Shown: one piece after another, positions 10,476 through 21,640 of the stretch | Numbering within the stretch: position 1 is the stretch's first letter | Layout: every line of letters begins with the position of its first letter | Source: Perognathus longimembris pacificus | Taxonomy: Eukaryota > Chordata > Mammalia > Rodentia > Heteromyidae | NCBI RefSeq assembly: GCF_023159225.1 | Contig: NC_063162.1 | Coordinates: 89,489,880 to 89,553,879 of the forward strand | DNA: 64,000 nt | Reading direction: 5' to 3' | Position numbers and translations under genes: made by a program | Notes under the pieces: generated by a model | Database searches by the model: none | Told to the model about the DNA's origin: nothing | What the model saw: only the letters and a program-made list of their open reading frames with translations

Positions 10476-13400
10476 CATTCTTTTATAGACCCTTTTCCCC
10501 ATTTTGTCAGGCAGATTTTAGTTTATTCGCCTACCCTGCCATCTGCAAGCTGTATAGGCACACTTTTCTACTATTGCATCTCACTAGCACCAAAAAGCAA
10601 ACCAACAGAGAAACAGTGTATTAGTGTCTTTGTTGACTTTTTAACTCTATGTATATTATAGTGCACTTGAGTTTTAGAGTTATCCAAGCTCATACATGTT
10701 TATCTTAAACACTTGCATGATTCTATTATGAGAATAGTAGCCCCTTCCCTTCTAAAGATTTTGCTTTCCAAGGTTTTAGTTAACTGCACTCAACTATAGC
10801 CTGAAAATATGAAATGGAAAATTCCAGATAGAAACAACTCTTACGTTTTAAATGCCTTTTATCATAGCATATCATCACAATTGCTCTATTTTATTGGATT
10901 TAAATTTTTTTCTTACTGTACCTATCTTATAAATTAAACTTTATCATAATAATCTATGTGTAAAAACAACATGGTACATGTGGGGTTTAGCGCCACTGGT
11001 TCTATGAGGCATCCACTACAGATCTCAGAATGTGTTCCCCACAAATAAAGGGAGCCAAGTTTATTTCTCAGGTTCATAATCATAGGTATTTAGAATATTC
11101 TCTCTGCCATTGCAAACAACATTAAGGTGATAACCCTTGTAAACAAAACTTTTAGTTCATCTATGAGAGGTAAGGATTTATTGGGGGGGGGGGATGTTAG
11201 TATTAGGCTCCATGTCTTGGCTCCTGTCACTGACCACTTACATTCTCACCAAGAGGATCTGACAGTGCCCCCCTCCTATGACTGTGCCATAGGACAAAAT
11301 GCTAATAGTTCATTCATCTAATGGTGGTTTAGAGTGCATTTTCCTGATTCCTAGTAAGGTTTGAGTTTTATTTTCTCAGTGATCCTGTGATAGAGGTCAT
11401 TGCTCCTTTTTCTTTCTTTCCCTAACACATCTGTATGACCTCTCCACACTTGAGCTTTCCCTGGGTCAGTTTTGTGCATCATTCATTTGACTTGTGGGGG
11501 AAATTCGAGGTTCTGTCTACAAGCAGCAAGCTTCACACTCGTCACTTTACTCCAGAGTTGATTTTAGGCCTTGTTGGAAGGGAGAAGCAAACCCGCTGGG
11601 CTGTACACTGTAGGTGGACATGTGGTAATAGAAGAAAGCTCAGTTATCTGTGGATGTAGGGGATTCATTGTTGAGGAGAAGTGAGTTGGGAACACAAAAG
11701 CAGGGAACTGAGATTCTATTAGAGCGTAGGCCAAAGCTTATACATGAACAAACAGCCCAGGAACTGGCAAGACTGCAGCAAGGGGGTGCAAGGAGTTCAA
11801 ATAAAAAAAGGACTTGAGTGATAGGTTGTGGTATGGGCTCTGTTATAGGTAGGGTGACTTCCTCCTAGGTGGCTTCTCATGACTTTAGGAAAAGAGGTGA
11901 CCTCCCTGACTGCCAGCCCAGTGTCACAACATGGAAGTGGGTGGAAGGCAGAGAAAAACCAAGGGATTTGAGAGGAAAAAGCTCAGCCAGTTGCTCTTCC
12001 CCACTATCAGAGCCACTAATGATTGTGTAGTGACTACCGTACTGCCAGTGAGCATGGCCAGAACCCAGACAGGCCACTCCAATCACAGGACTGGCATCAG
12101 TGCCAGAGTTCTGATCAGCATCAAATGCCATTTGACTTCAGATGGATAATTTGTTCTAGGCTGAGTCCAACCAGTTAATAGCAACATGTAATGGTTTGCA
12201 TTTTACCTACTTTGTTCCCCCATTCTGTCCTTCTAGTAGAGGATATGTGAGTGAAGAAATTCCCTTAACACAGGTGGATGGAGGTAGGAAGAAACCTTGG
12301 TATACATGGCTAGCTATGGAATGGAAAAGCTACTGGGAACATATTCACCATGGTGATCATCTTCTGCCATGTGTTAATAACCTGTTTTAATATCCAAGAA
12401 GATAAATCAAGGCTACATAGCAATCAAACAAATAACACACCCCCAATCAAACATCGTTTGGGTTTCTAGCTATTTCTGGCCTAAATAGATAATATTTGAT
12501 AAGCTTGTTTCAGGGCATGGAGCATTGTCCCACTAATTATCCAAGTGAAGGACTAAATCAAGACAGACTCTTGGGCAGACATTGCTATATTAGAGTGGGA
12601 ATTAAGAAGCCCCTCCTGGCCCTGTGGTGTCAGCTAAGCACAGCATTACCTTGGAAAGCTGACCTCAGTATTTGTGGTGTTTGGATTTTGTCTTCTTGCT
12701 AGCACATGTGAGTTGGTATTCTTGGCTAAATGTAGTGAATAAAGTGTCTGGCCAGCCTGGTAAGGCTTGCTGTAGGCAAATGAATAACTATGCTAATAAA
12801 GAAATAAACGAGCTAGTCCTATAGTATCCAGTCATTCTGAAAACTTGTTTCCTCCTTTTTCTGTTCCATTCAGGGAAGCTTAACATCATTTACCTTCTAC
12901 CTTCTCATGCTCCCAGAACTAGTTCTACCTGTCCTCAGAGTAGATTTGGAAAACAACGGCTGATCAGGAATTTTCCAGATATTCTTTTTGGCAATATCAA
13001 GTGGCTATTTTCCCTCAGCCAGGCAATGTTGCCAAAGACCAAAAAAAAAAAGGGGGGGGGGGAATCCAATCAGTCTTTTATCCCAGACTGCCAGGAAGCA
13101 ATTAGCATATTAGAGGATGTCCCTGTCTCCCCCAACATTTAGGAATAACAGACAAAATCGTGGGTTAACATGAAATTTCAGACAAAGCAAATGCTAAGCT
13201 GCCCCTCCACATCCATCTTTACAATTCTATTAAGGGGATTTTTCCTAAGTAGATTACTGGGTTTCCAGAAATGAGCTGATAGTCCCAGCTATGTGAATAT
13301 CTTTTATTTGGTTACAGTGTGGGAAATTTTTCCCTCATCGCAATTTGAATCAGGACTCGCTCTTGCTCAGGATTGTACTCTGGACAAGTCAGACTCCCCT

Positions 13401-13595
13401 GCTCCATTATGTCTGCTTTGTAAAGAATTCAATTGGAACCTTGTGGTTCCAATTTACTTGTACTTTTCAGTTTTTTTATATAAAAAGGTGTTTGAAAATT
13501 ATTCTCATCTTCTTTTCAATCATATCATGATTTTATTGTTTTTGGAAAGCATATCTCAAGCCATTACACTATTGATACACGTGTGGGTGAGTCCT
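10476..13595. other. SINE-free unique sequence, no gene recognised
   Basis: About 3.1 kb without a SINE in a window where they occur roughly every 1-1.5 kb. It holds a G11 run (11,183-11,193) and an A11G11 junction (13,041-13,062). No coding potential is recognised: the longest frame (13,293-13,610, 105 codons) is hydrophobic and without motif. Parts such as 12,950-13,120 have the balanced composition seen in non-coding conserved DNA, but this cannot be tested here. Confidence 0.45.
13041..13062. repeat. A11G11 purine homopolymer junction
   Basis: Eleven A are followed directly by eleven G. All-purine, probably length-polymorphic, and a potential sequencing weak point. Confidence 0.9.
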
Positions 13596-13943
13596 TGTTC
13601 TTTGGGATAGTATAGAAATAAAGCCAGGAGCAGGGGAAACCATGAGCAGAAGAGTGTTTATTGCAAAGCAAAAGAAAAGGCTACCTTGAAGAGTGGATAG
13701 GGAGTAATCTGTTTTGGCTGGTGGTGGGGTCTCTTTTTATCCCCTCCTTTGGGAACTGGGGGTGAGGTGGGGAAGGGTCTGTTTTTCCAGGTAGGCATGT
13801 AATCAGGAGCCTTCAGCAGGCTAGGAAGAAGTCTGGCTGGGTGGGGGATAGGTAAACTTCCAAGACTGGTGATTGGGCCCCTGGAGAATTTCAGGAATGC
13901 TGATGAGAGGGTCAGGAATGCCTATCAGGAGGGTCCCAGCTCA
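13596..13943 (-). mobile_element. ERV LTR (solo, minus strand), family not identified
   Basis: On the minus strand an LTR-like order is seen: a TATA-like ggataaaaagag about 100 bases upstream of a polyadenylation signal in gcaataaacactc (plus near 13,648-13,660), then a short U5-like segment. The proposed termini are TG/CA but no matching target duplication was found, so the ends are approximate. No internal retroviral sequence is attached. Confidence 0.55.
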
Positions 13944-14030
13944 ACTGTTATAATAATTATGGTATATTATATTCACATCTTTCTCCTAATTCCTCTGAGG
14001 AACCTTACACTGGGTAAGAAATAGTGAAGG

Positions 14031-14283
14031 TGCCAGGTGCCAGTGGCTCATGCCTGGAAATCCTAGCTACTCAGAAGGCTAAGGTTTGAGGATCATGGTT
14101 CGAAGCCATCCCAAGCAGGAAAGTCCACTAGGCTCTTACCTCCAATTAGCTATCAAAAAGCCAAAAGTGGAGCTGTGGCTTAAATGGTAAAGTAAAAGCC
14201 TTGAGCAATAAAGCTCAGAGACAGTATCCAGGCCCTGAGTTCAAGTCCCACCATTAGCACAAAAAGAAAAGAAAAAAAAAAGG
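14031..14283 (+). mobile_element. B1-Geo dimeric SINE
   Basis: Complete two-part SINE: a head with ctagctactcagaaggc, a ctccaattagc linker, then a Geo tail with gctgtggcttaaatgg and ccctgagttcaagtccc, ending in an A-rich tail. Moderately diverged. Confidence 0.88.
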
Positions 14284-14289
14284 AAGAGG

Positions 14290-14512
14290 AGGCTGGGAAT
14301 ATGGCCTAGTGGTAGAGTGTTTGCCTAGCATGCATGAAGCCCTGAGTTCAATTCCCCAGCACCACATACACAGAAAAAGCTGGAAGTGGTGCTGTGGCTT
14401 AAGTGGTAGAGTGTGCTAGCCTTGAGCAAAAAAAAAAAAAAAAAAAAAAAAGCCAGGGACAGTGCTCAGATGCTGAGTTCAAACCCCAGGACTGGCAAAA
14501 AAAAAAAAAAAA
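14290..14512 (+). mobile_element. IDL-Geo SINE, older copy
   Basis: The ID-like left monomer (ctgggaatatggcctagtgg, then gagttcaattccccagc) joins a Geo right monomer (gctgtggcttaagtgg), with a long A-run inside the Geo part at about 14,429-14,451 and a second A tail. The interior A-run lengthens it relative to sister copies. Short ggaag flanks may be remnants of a target duplication. Confidence 0.9.
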
Positions 14513-14716
14513 GGAAGGTTGGTTGGTTGATTGGTTGGTTAGGAAAGAAAGAAGAGGAAAGAGAAATAGTGAAGGGGAGGCTTAAAGAGACAGGGATGTT
14601 TGAAAACCAAATAATGCTAAAGCCCAAGCATACACTAAATAAAGATTGCAATGTGACATCTCCAGATCAAACTGCCTGACACACTTCTAGGAACTTGTTA
14701 AAAATGGTCATCACTG

Positions 14717-14920
14717 GGGCTGGGAATATGGCCTAGTGGGAAAGTGCTCGCCTCGTATACATGAAGCCCTGGGTTCGATTCCTCAGCACCACATATATAG
14801 AAAAAAGCCGGAAGTGGTGCTGTGGCTCAAGAGGTAGAGTGCTAGCCTTGAACAAAAAGAAGCCAGGGACAGTGCTCAGGCCCTGAGTCCCATGACTGGC
14901 AACAAAAAAGAAAAGAAAAG
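14717..14920 (+). mobile_element. IDL-Geo SINE with 17-bp target duplication
   Basis: Full IDL-Geo structure. It is flanked by a 17-base repeat (14,700-14,716 and 14,921-14,937) with one mismatch, beginning aaaaatg and ending catcactg. The tail is A-rich with interspersed G/C. Confidence 0.95.
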
Positions 14921-14937
14921 AAAAATGCTCATCACTG

Positions 14938-15656
14938 AGCCCCACATCACAACCTGGGGCTCCGGGCCAGCAACTTAATTGGCCCACCAGGTAACTCTGA
15001 TCATGTTCAAGTTTAGGGAAGGAAAGCTCCTGTGGTTTGATATTTTTGCACACTCCCTAGATGACACAGATGCACAAGGAGAACTGAGAACATTTAGATC
15101 ATCCCTTCTCTGCCTACATGTAGACCACTGTTTGGTTTCAGTGAAGAAAGACCGAGTATCTTTTATATTTCTGGTTTCTGAACTCCAATGGCTTTAACTG
15201 AGATGGTTCTGGCTTTCCATGCCAGGGTTCCAGAGATCTCAGTGAGACATGTGTCTGGGAGTCTAGCTCTAGGACTGGCCCTTTAAATAACGCACTAGAG
15301 GGCCCTGCACACTCTGTGCCCTGCTGGTCCTAAAACTCCAATCATTTCTTCCTTCTGCATTGATCATGTTCAGAATCTTAAGACCTTTGGAGTTCATTGA
15401 ATTTTGTAAGGACTCTGAGTGGGCTGATTGCTATCTACTTAATAAAATCTCAAAACTGATATGGAACTTAAAGTCTGATTAGTATGAAATTCTGTCATTT
15501 ATGAATCATTTTCCTCCATGGATTTTCATCTTCATTCTTTTCCTCTTTCTTCTTCCTATTGAGTGGCTTGTTTCTGTTCCTTGCATGATAATAAAGACTA
15601 CAATTCCTTTTCCAAAAATCTTTGTGACCAGGTATGATTTTGAAATTCATAGTCTT
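14938..15656. other. Unique sequence, no gene recognised
   Basis: Unique DNA between SINEs. It has no repeat signature and no coding block with recognisable features. Composition is ordinary. Confidence 0.45.
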
Positions 15657-15897
15657 TAAAAAAGAAGAGGAGGAGGAGGAGGAAGAGGAGGAAGAAGAGG
15701 AAGAGAAGGAGGAGGAAGAAGAAGGAGGAGGAGGAGCAGGAAGAGGGAGGAGGGAGGAGGAAGGAGGAGGAGGGGGGAGGAGGGAAGAAGAGGAAGGAGG
15801 AGGAGGAAGGAGGAGGAGGCAGGAGGAGGAGGAAGGAGGAGGAAGAAGAAGAAGAAGGAGGAAGAATAAGAGGAGGAGGAGGAGGAGAAAGAAAAGA
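15657..15897 (+). repeat. GGA/GAA polypurine tract
   Basis: About 240 bases are almost entirely A/G on the plus strand, built from irregular GGA, GAA and GGAGGA units with only a few C or T interruptions. Such tracts can adopt intramolecular triplex structures. The Glu/Gly/Arg-rich open frame running across it is a by-product of purine codons and not a gene. Confidence 0.95.
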
Positions 15898-15902
15898 ACA
15901 TT

Positions 15903-16142
15903 GTAGCTAGGTGCTGGTGGCTCACACCTATACTCCTAGGTACTGAGATGGCTGAGATCTCAGGATCACAGTTTGAAATCAGCCCAGGCAGAAAAGTCTC
16001 TAAGATTCTTATCACCAAAAAAAACACCAAAAAGCCAGAACTGGAGCTGTAGCTGAAGTGGCAGAGTGGTTTGAGGGGAAAAAATGCGGAGGGACAGTAC
16101 TCAGGTTCTGAGTTCAAGCCCCAGATACAAAAAAACAAAAAA
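15903..16142 (+). mobile_element. B1-Geo dimeric SINE
   Basis: The head begins ggtgctggtggctcacacc, the tail contains gctgtagctgaagtgg, and the element ends in gagttcaagccccag followed by A-rich sequence. Flanks aacattgta and aatattgta may be a diverged target duplication. It begins directly after the polypurine tract. Confidence 0.85.
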
Positions 16143-16851
16143 TATTGTACTGTTTTGGGAGTTCTAAAGTATAAGTATTCCAAAGAAGCTGGTAGAGACT
16201 GTGGGGACCATGAACAGACTTTGGGTGGCTATTTATATCAGATATCACCAGTAGGTAAATTAAAAAGGAGGCTTTGCAGGTTTTGTACACTTCAGCATCC
16301 TGGTATTAGGAGCCCCAAAGCCAATCAGCCCCTACCATAAAGGTCTTGAAATATAACCTTAAAATAGTAACATTGAAACAGGCCTCAAGCATCTTGTGAT
16401 ACGAAATTGAGATATGTTGGCATTGAAAGGGAGTCAAGGCTTTGACTGTTTAGTGCCAAGACCCCATGATTAGAACAGAATTTAACAGGGCTGTCTTTGG
16501 AAATGATGGTTTGAACAGTCACATGTAGTGTTGGGATAGTGGTAACCATGTGAGAATAAGGGAAGCTGGGTCCTTCATACCTGTCCTAACTATAGAATGT
16601 TCTAGATGGCTCAAGTCATAAATGTTGCAGGGCAAGAACCCACAATAAAAGGAGTGAATATTTTTACAATACTAGAGTTGGAAGGACTTTTCAAAGACAG
16701 TGAAAACTCCAAAAGTTATCAGTGTGTTCTTAAATTACATAAGTAATATTATTATTGTTTAGGGAAAATAAATCACTATAGAAAAGCGAAAGTAGAAACA
16801 ATTTGGAAAACAGGCTAGATAAATCTTCCTTTAAAAAGTGTTTCTTACAAG
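16143..16851. other. Unique sequence, no gene recognised
   Basis: AT-rich unique DNA, no repeat or coding signature seen. Confidence 0.45.
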
Positions 16852-17065
16852 AGCCAGGCCCTGGTGTCTCCTGCCTATAATCTTAGCTACTTAGGAGGCT
16901 GAGATCTAATAATCACTGTTCAAAGCCAGCCCAGGCAGGAAAGTCCATGAGACTCATCCAATTAACCATAAGACCAGAAGTGGTGCTGCAGATCAAAGTG
17001 GTAGAGCCTTAAAAGCTTCAGAGATAGGGCCCAAGCCTCAAGTTCAAGACCCATGAGCAAAAACA
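16852..17065 (+). mobile_element. B1-Geo dimeric SINE, diverged
   Basis: Recognised by ctacttaggaggctgag, aagccagcccaggcagg, tccaattaacc, then a decayed Geo tail with gtggtagagcc and ttcaagaccc. Confidence 0.82.
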
Positions 17066-18008
17066 CTTCTTTAAAGAGATTTTACAAATCAGTGAGAAAA
17101 GACTAACCTGTACCAAGAAAATGGCAAAATAAGCCACAGACAAGTTGTGATGACCTGCCTGTGCCAAAGAGAACTGCCATGGGGCATCTGTCTCCATGAG
17201 GCATGGGAGACAGGGGCTGTGAACCAGCCCCTATATAGGGAGTGGTGGGAGGCAGGCAGGACACTGCTATGTCTTGATGAGTGGAAAGAACCAGTCACAG
17301 ACGGCGTGGGGTGTGATCACACTTTATAGGTGTCCATGAGAACATATACAAGGGTTGTGATGAAGTAATATGAGTCATGCTCTTACCAGTGATTTCATCC
17401 TGGGAGGGCAAACAGATATGGTCTGGTTTGTTCATAGTGAGCATGTATTAATCAAATAATATACATTTGGAAATCTAATCTATGCTCCCTTCTTGCAATG
17501 TCCAATTTTGAGTCTTACTTTGATAACCTACCACTGAGCAAAAATGGAGTTGAGTCTGTAGGAATATTTCATAGTTTTGCATGCAAGTCTATTTGCAATG
17601 TTTAGCTATTGCTATTCTTTGAAAGATTTGTTTCTTGACTCTTTCCTTCCTTCTACATGTCCCTCCCTCCCCCAACCCCTGTAACTCTTTTGAGACCTTT
17701 AGATAATAAATTCAAACTAATCTACCTATTAGCCCAGTTTGAGGATACTGACCTCACATAAAATGAACTTCATGGTGTTCAAGTTTTCTTGACTAAGAAA
17801 CACTTGGAATCACTGGGGTTTTGAATTTTGTGTTGTTGTGGATTGCAAGACATTTTGGATTTGGGAATACACTATACTTAAAGAGATGTCCTGGGATGGG
17901 ATCCAAGTCTAAACATGAATTTCCTCTTTTCTCAATATTAAAAATCGTTTATATGGCAGATAAACTTATATGTAAACTAATTCCAAATATCATTTTGAAG
18001 CTCTAAGT
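17066..18008. other. Unique sequence with possible old LTR fragment
   Basis: Mostly unique. Minus-strand 17,340-17,100 has a TATA-like ctatatagg (plus about 17,231-17,239) followed by a G/C-rich stretch, as an LTR promoter might, but no paired termini, polyadenylation signal or target duplication were found. No gene recognised; the 61-codon frame at 17,821-18,006 shows no motif. Confidence 0.35.
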
Positions 18009-18511
18009 TGTGAGGCACTGCTTGCAGCGTTAAGAGGCGGTCCCCAGGACCGCCTCTGGGGCCGCCTACCCGCTAGTCCCGCCTGCCTTTTCCCGGGTCC
18101 GGAACCGGAAAGGGTGGCTCTAACCAGCCCCTGACTCCCGCTTCAGACCGAGTGCATGCCAAGATAGTGGCAGGTGGAACCCAGGGGGTGGTCCTGTGGG
18201 ACGTGATGACCACCCATAGAGGAAGTTCCATGATGTCACTGTGATGGACAGCTCATAATCAGCCTATCGCCGTGCCTAGTTAGCCACTCCAAATCCCTCC
18301 CCTTCCTGCTGGTCATCACTGCTATATAAACCCCACCCTGAGATTAAACGTTGGATTTGGCATCCTGAGTCCTTCCTTAAACATAAGGGGACTGAGTGGG
18401 TGTTATTTGCGACTACCCACATCCTCAGCCTTTCACACGCTAGGGCACACCTCAGCCTCTCCCTCGCGGGTCGGGAGAGAGCGAGCGCGAGCGCGGGCGG
18501 AGGGCCCTACA
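18009..18511 (+). mobile_element. Class II-like ERV solo LTR
   Basis: A 503-bp unit begins TGTGAGGC and ends CCCTACA (TG...CA), flanked by six-base direct repeats ctaagt (18,003-18,008) and ccaagt (18,512-18,517), one mismatch apart. A six-base duplication suits class II (ERVK/beta-like) elements. The order is a GC-rich U3, a TATA box, an ATTAAA polyadenylation signal (18,343-18,348) and a CpG-rich, C/T- and G-rich U5. No internal retroviral sequence adjoins it, so it is a recombined solo LTR. Its U3 resembles the LTR at 62,803-63,362. Confidence 0.85.
18323..18330 (+). promoter_or_regulatory. TATA box of solo LTR
   Basis: TATATAAA, about 20 bases upstream of ATTAAA. A consensus-quality Pol II TATA element, so the LTR retains promoter potential on the plus strand. 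Activity cannot be judged from sequence. Confidence 0.7.
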
Positions 18512-18699
18512 CCAAGTATAACAGTTTCACATCTTTTCACCAAGAACACATTTTATTATTGAAAGACTGCCAAAAACATAATCAGTTTATTTAGGTTTTA
18601 ACCAAGAAATCGAAAGTTGCCAACCAGAGATTTTAATTAACATAAAAGGCCAAGGTAAAACTTTTTACTCTAAGTAAAAAAACAACTTGTAAAAGTTTA

Positions 18700-18885
18700 A
18701 GCTAGATGCTGTGGCTTACCCATAATAGTCTTAGCGACTCAGGAGGCAGAGACTCAGAGGATCAAGTTTCAAGGTCAGTCTGAGTAAAAAGATGTCAGCT
18801 GGGCACAACAGTATGTGTCTGTGATTGGAGCTGTACAGGTGGCCTAAATATGAGGATCTCAGTCTAGGCTGACCTGAGGGAAAAC
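18700..18885 (+). mobile_element. Old B1-like composite SINE
   Basis: A B1-like head (gactcaggaggcagag) is followed by a second unit starting agctgggcacaacagta, resembling another 7SL-derived head. Similar two-head arrangements occur at about 37,143 and 52,915. Strongly diverged, boundaries approximate. Confidence 0.45.
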
Positions 18886-19068
18886 TAGATCTGATTCATG
18901 TACAAGTTATACATGTGGCTTGAAGTTAATTGTGTAGCGTGAAGTTAATTTTTAGTGCTTTTGTTTATTTTTTTGACTGCATTGTCATATGAGATCAGGT
19001 GTAGGATTTTTCCAACAGTAACATCATGTCAGTGTTCAAGTTTTTCAGATTTAGGGGCCTTTTAGATT

Positions 19069-19128
19069 GTGTGCGTGTGTGTGTGTGTCTGTGTCTGTGT
19101 CTGTGTCTGTCTGTGTCTGTCTGTGTCT
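19069..19128. repeat. (GT)n/(GTCT)n microsatellite
   Basis: Imperfect GT and GTCTGT units next to the 3' (low-coordinate) end of a minus-strand SINE. Confidence 0.9.
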
Positions 19129-19137
19129 CCATGCATG

Positions 19138-19342
19138 CAGGTCTTGGGGCTTGAACTCAGGGCATGGGTGCTTTCCCTGACCTTTTTGCTCAAGGCAAAT
19201 TCTACCATTTGAGCTACAGCTCCACTTCTGGCTTTTTGGTAGTTTCATGGACTTTCCTACTGGGCCTGGCTTTGAACTTATGTTCCTCAGATCTTAGCAT
19301 CCTTAGCAAGGTTTACACACATGAGCCACCAGCACCTGGCAT
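19138..19342 (-). mobile_element. B1-Geo dimeric SINE
   Basis: The complement of the Geo tail begins ggggcttgaactcaggg and continues to accatttgagctacagc. The head complement ends gagccaccagcacctggc. The tail side passes straight into the GT microsatellite at 19,069-19,128. Confidence 0.9.
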
Positions 19343-20480
19343 GAATGTAGATTTTTGGTGCTGAATACTTTCCATGTTGAATAATATCCAGTGTGTGAGG
19401 GAACAGAAGGAGGCGGTGAGCACTAATTTGGTTTGTGAGTATCCAGAAAGACTGGAAAGCTTGTGAGGTGCTGTGGGATATGTGAACCAGGGCACACAGA
19501 CTTGTGGCCTCTCTGCTTTCCGAAGCTTGAATGTGTGTCCACAGCACGGGAATTCCAGTCAGGCCCAGTGTTCACATCCTCTCCTGGAAACTTGAGTCAG
19601 CTACCCAAGAGAACAGGGTATGCAAGTCTGCTGCCCAGAGCAGGCTAACCAGAATGGTAAAAGAGGTGCCAGGTGAGAACCTGTTTTGTCAAGATTTCAA
19701 AGGACACACCAGTCCTTCCAGCCTGCCTTTCCATGAATCCCCGTCATCCCCATGACATGTAGGTCACACTTTAAACCCAAGCCATTTTGTTTTCCTATCA
19801 GCCCAGGCTCCAGACTGGAGAGAAGCAGTAGGATTAAAATCTGTGACTAAAACCTGATGGGAGCCCAGGCACAGGAAGAAAGCAGTCTTCCCTCCTCTTT
19901 CCCTTCCTTCCAGCCCCCTTCCCTCTCCTTTCCCTCTCCCAGCCAGGGAAGCCCAACTCTGGATAGCCACAGCGGGAGGAGAAAGGCTGGTGACTACAAG
20001 GATTTTTCCTGTCTAGCCTCTTTCATTTTACCCCTGCCATACACACACACTACAGTCTAAGCTAATGCATTTTAAGTTTCAGTAGGCAAGTCAGGTTTCT
20101 ATTAGCAGCCAGTGTGCTCTGTGCCCAACATAATTGATGAATCCAAAGGAGATTGACTGTGAAAAGAAGAGCTTTGTATCACTGTGATTTGCCTCATCCT
20201 CAAAGCCTTCTTGTCTGCTTGACCAGGACATCTTTGCGGCTCTAAATTTAGAATCTTTATTTGGGAGCTTAACTTCCCTCCTGACAAGGCGCAGGGAAGG
20301 CTCTGCAGTGTGTTTTGGGTTTGCTAATCCAACAATCATTTCTGAGATCCATACAAATGAAAAAACATACCAATAAGACACGAAACCCTTAATTACTCTA
20401 ATGTATGTACCAAGGCTCTCCTCCCAGCTCCTCCCCCTACCCCCTCCAACCCTCTCTCCACCCTCCCCCAACCTTCCTTA
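19343..20480. other. Unique sequence, no gene recognised
   Basis: Unique DNA with C/T-rich stretches at 19,890-19,945 and 20,420-20,480. Open frames up to 126 codons overlap on both strands and have no recognisable domain. Confidence 0.45.
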
Positions 20481-20489
20481 ACTCCTCTG

Positions 20490-21210
20490 GGCAGAATCCA
20501 GGAGCTGAGGCATCCAGCCCATTGCGGTTGCCTTCAAAGACTACAGGAAATTTGTTTTACAAGGCTGGTTTTAACTGAGCTACCTGCTGTGCGCCACATT
20601 GCTACTGTTGGCGAAATGAATGATGGCCAAGGCAAGTCTGTGATTTCATTTGTTCAGACCGATTACTCACACGTTACACACAGTATCATTTGCTTGTCAC
20701 TTAATGACTGACCAGCCTGCCTGAATCATTAGTGCCGCAGCACAGTGAAAGGAAGACCTCAGCATAATGAGGAGCTGAAGGAAGTGGGGTGCTGTTTTAC
20801 CTAAAAGAAATGGTGCGCAGAAATCCAGCACAGCTGCAGGTGTTCCGATGACAATGTGGGAAGCAGTTAGCTTCCAATTTAGCAGAAAATTAAGAGCGGA
20901 AAAAAACTGTTATTTGTGCAAGAAGATACTCATGGCAGGCAATCATCCGCGCTCAGCATCCACAAGATGAGCATTCAGCTGTCTTTGTCGTGACTTAAAA
21001 CAATTGGTATCTTGGGCTGCATTCAACACCAGATTGGTGCTTATTATCTGCAGTTTATTCTTTCTTGGGATATTTTGTGTTTTTTTTAATCTCCCCCCCC
21101 CAACTATTTTATGGTTAATTTGCTTGCTTGAATGTAAAGCCATTGGAGCTGCAAAATCTGGATTGTGGCAAATCATTGTGCCAGGGCTCTGAGCTGTATG
21201 ATACAAGATA
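20490..21210. other. Candidate conserved non-coding element
   Basis: About 700 bases with no repeat signature, even composition, retained CpGs (for example near 20,593, 20,660 and 20,950) and no usable coding frame, inside a longer SINE-free stretch (19,343-21,530). This texture is typical of deeply conserved enhancers. It is a texture-based call only; no alignment was possible. Confidence 0.35.
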
Positions 21211-21535
21211 ATGGGCAATTTTCAAATTCATAATCCATTTTGTTTTCCTCACCTCCCCCTTCCTCTATGTCCCTTCTGCTGGCTTCTCCATTCCTACTTT
21301 GGTGTAATTTTTGAAACTGGCCACAGAAGGAAAGTAAGGGCAAACTAATTCCTCTAATCAAGACCACAAACACTTCATATGGGCCTGTGGGAAAATCAAA
21401 GAGCCAATGTCTTATTCTGTAAAACCTATATGTCTCTAGAGAAGCAGTCACCAAACTTTTTAAAAAATGTACTTGGGCAAAGATTTAGTTTTATTGGCAA
21501 TCAATCCTCAGAGCCACGTGGCATTAGGATAATTT

Positions 21536-21640
21536 TTTAAAGATTGATTTTTTATTATTAAAATTTTACCTTTAGTTGTACAACGGGATTTCAATTCACC
21601 ATGTCAATTTGTGAGTGTATTGCATCTTGATCAATGTTAC
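21536..21640 (-). mobile_element. LINE-1 3' end fragment
   Basis: A T-rich start on the plus strand is followed by 'ttgtacaacgggatttcaa' and 'tgcatcttgatcaatg'. The same 3' end reappears at 27,833 and 58,217. It is a 5'-truncated minus-strand L1 stub. Confidence 0.65.

Noticed and set aside
15634..15906. Acidic Glu/Gly/Arg-rich open frame
   Set aside because: It is the direct translation of the GGA/GAA polypurine tract; purine codons avoid stops on this strand. No other coding evidence.
17100..17340. LTR on the minus strand
   Set aside because: A TATA-like ctatatagg is present, but no termini, polyadenylation signal or target duplication were found. Not listed as an element of its own.
18441..18511. 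Possible CpG-island promoter of a host gene
   Set aside because: The CpG-dense stretch is fully contained in the U5 end of the solo LTR and ends at the LTR boundary.
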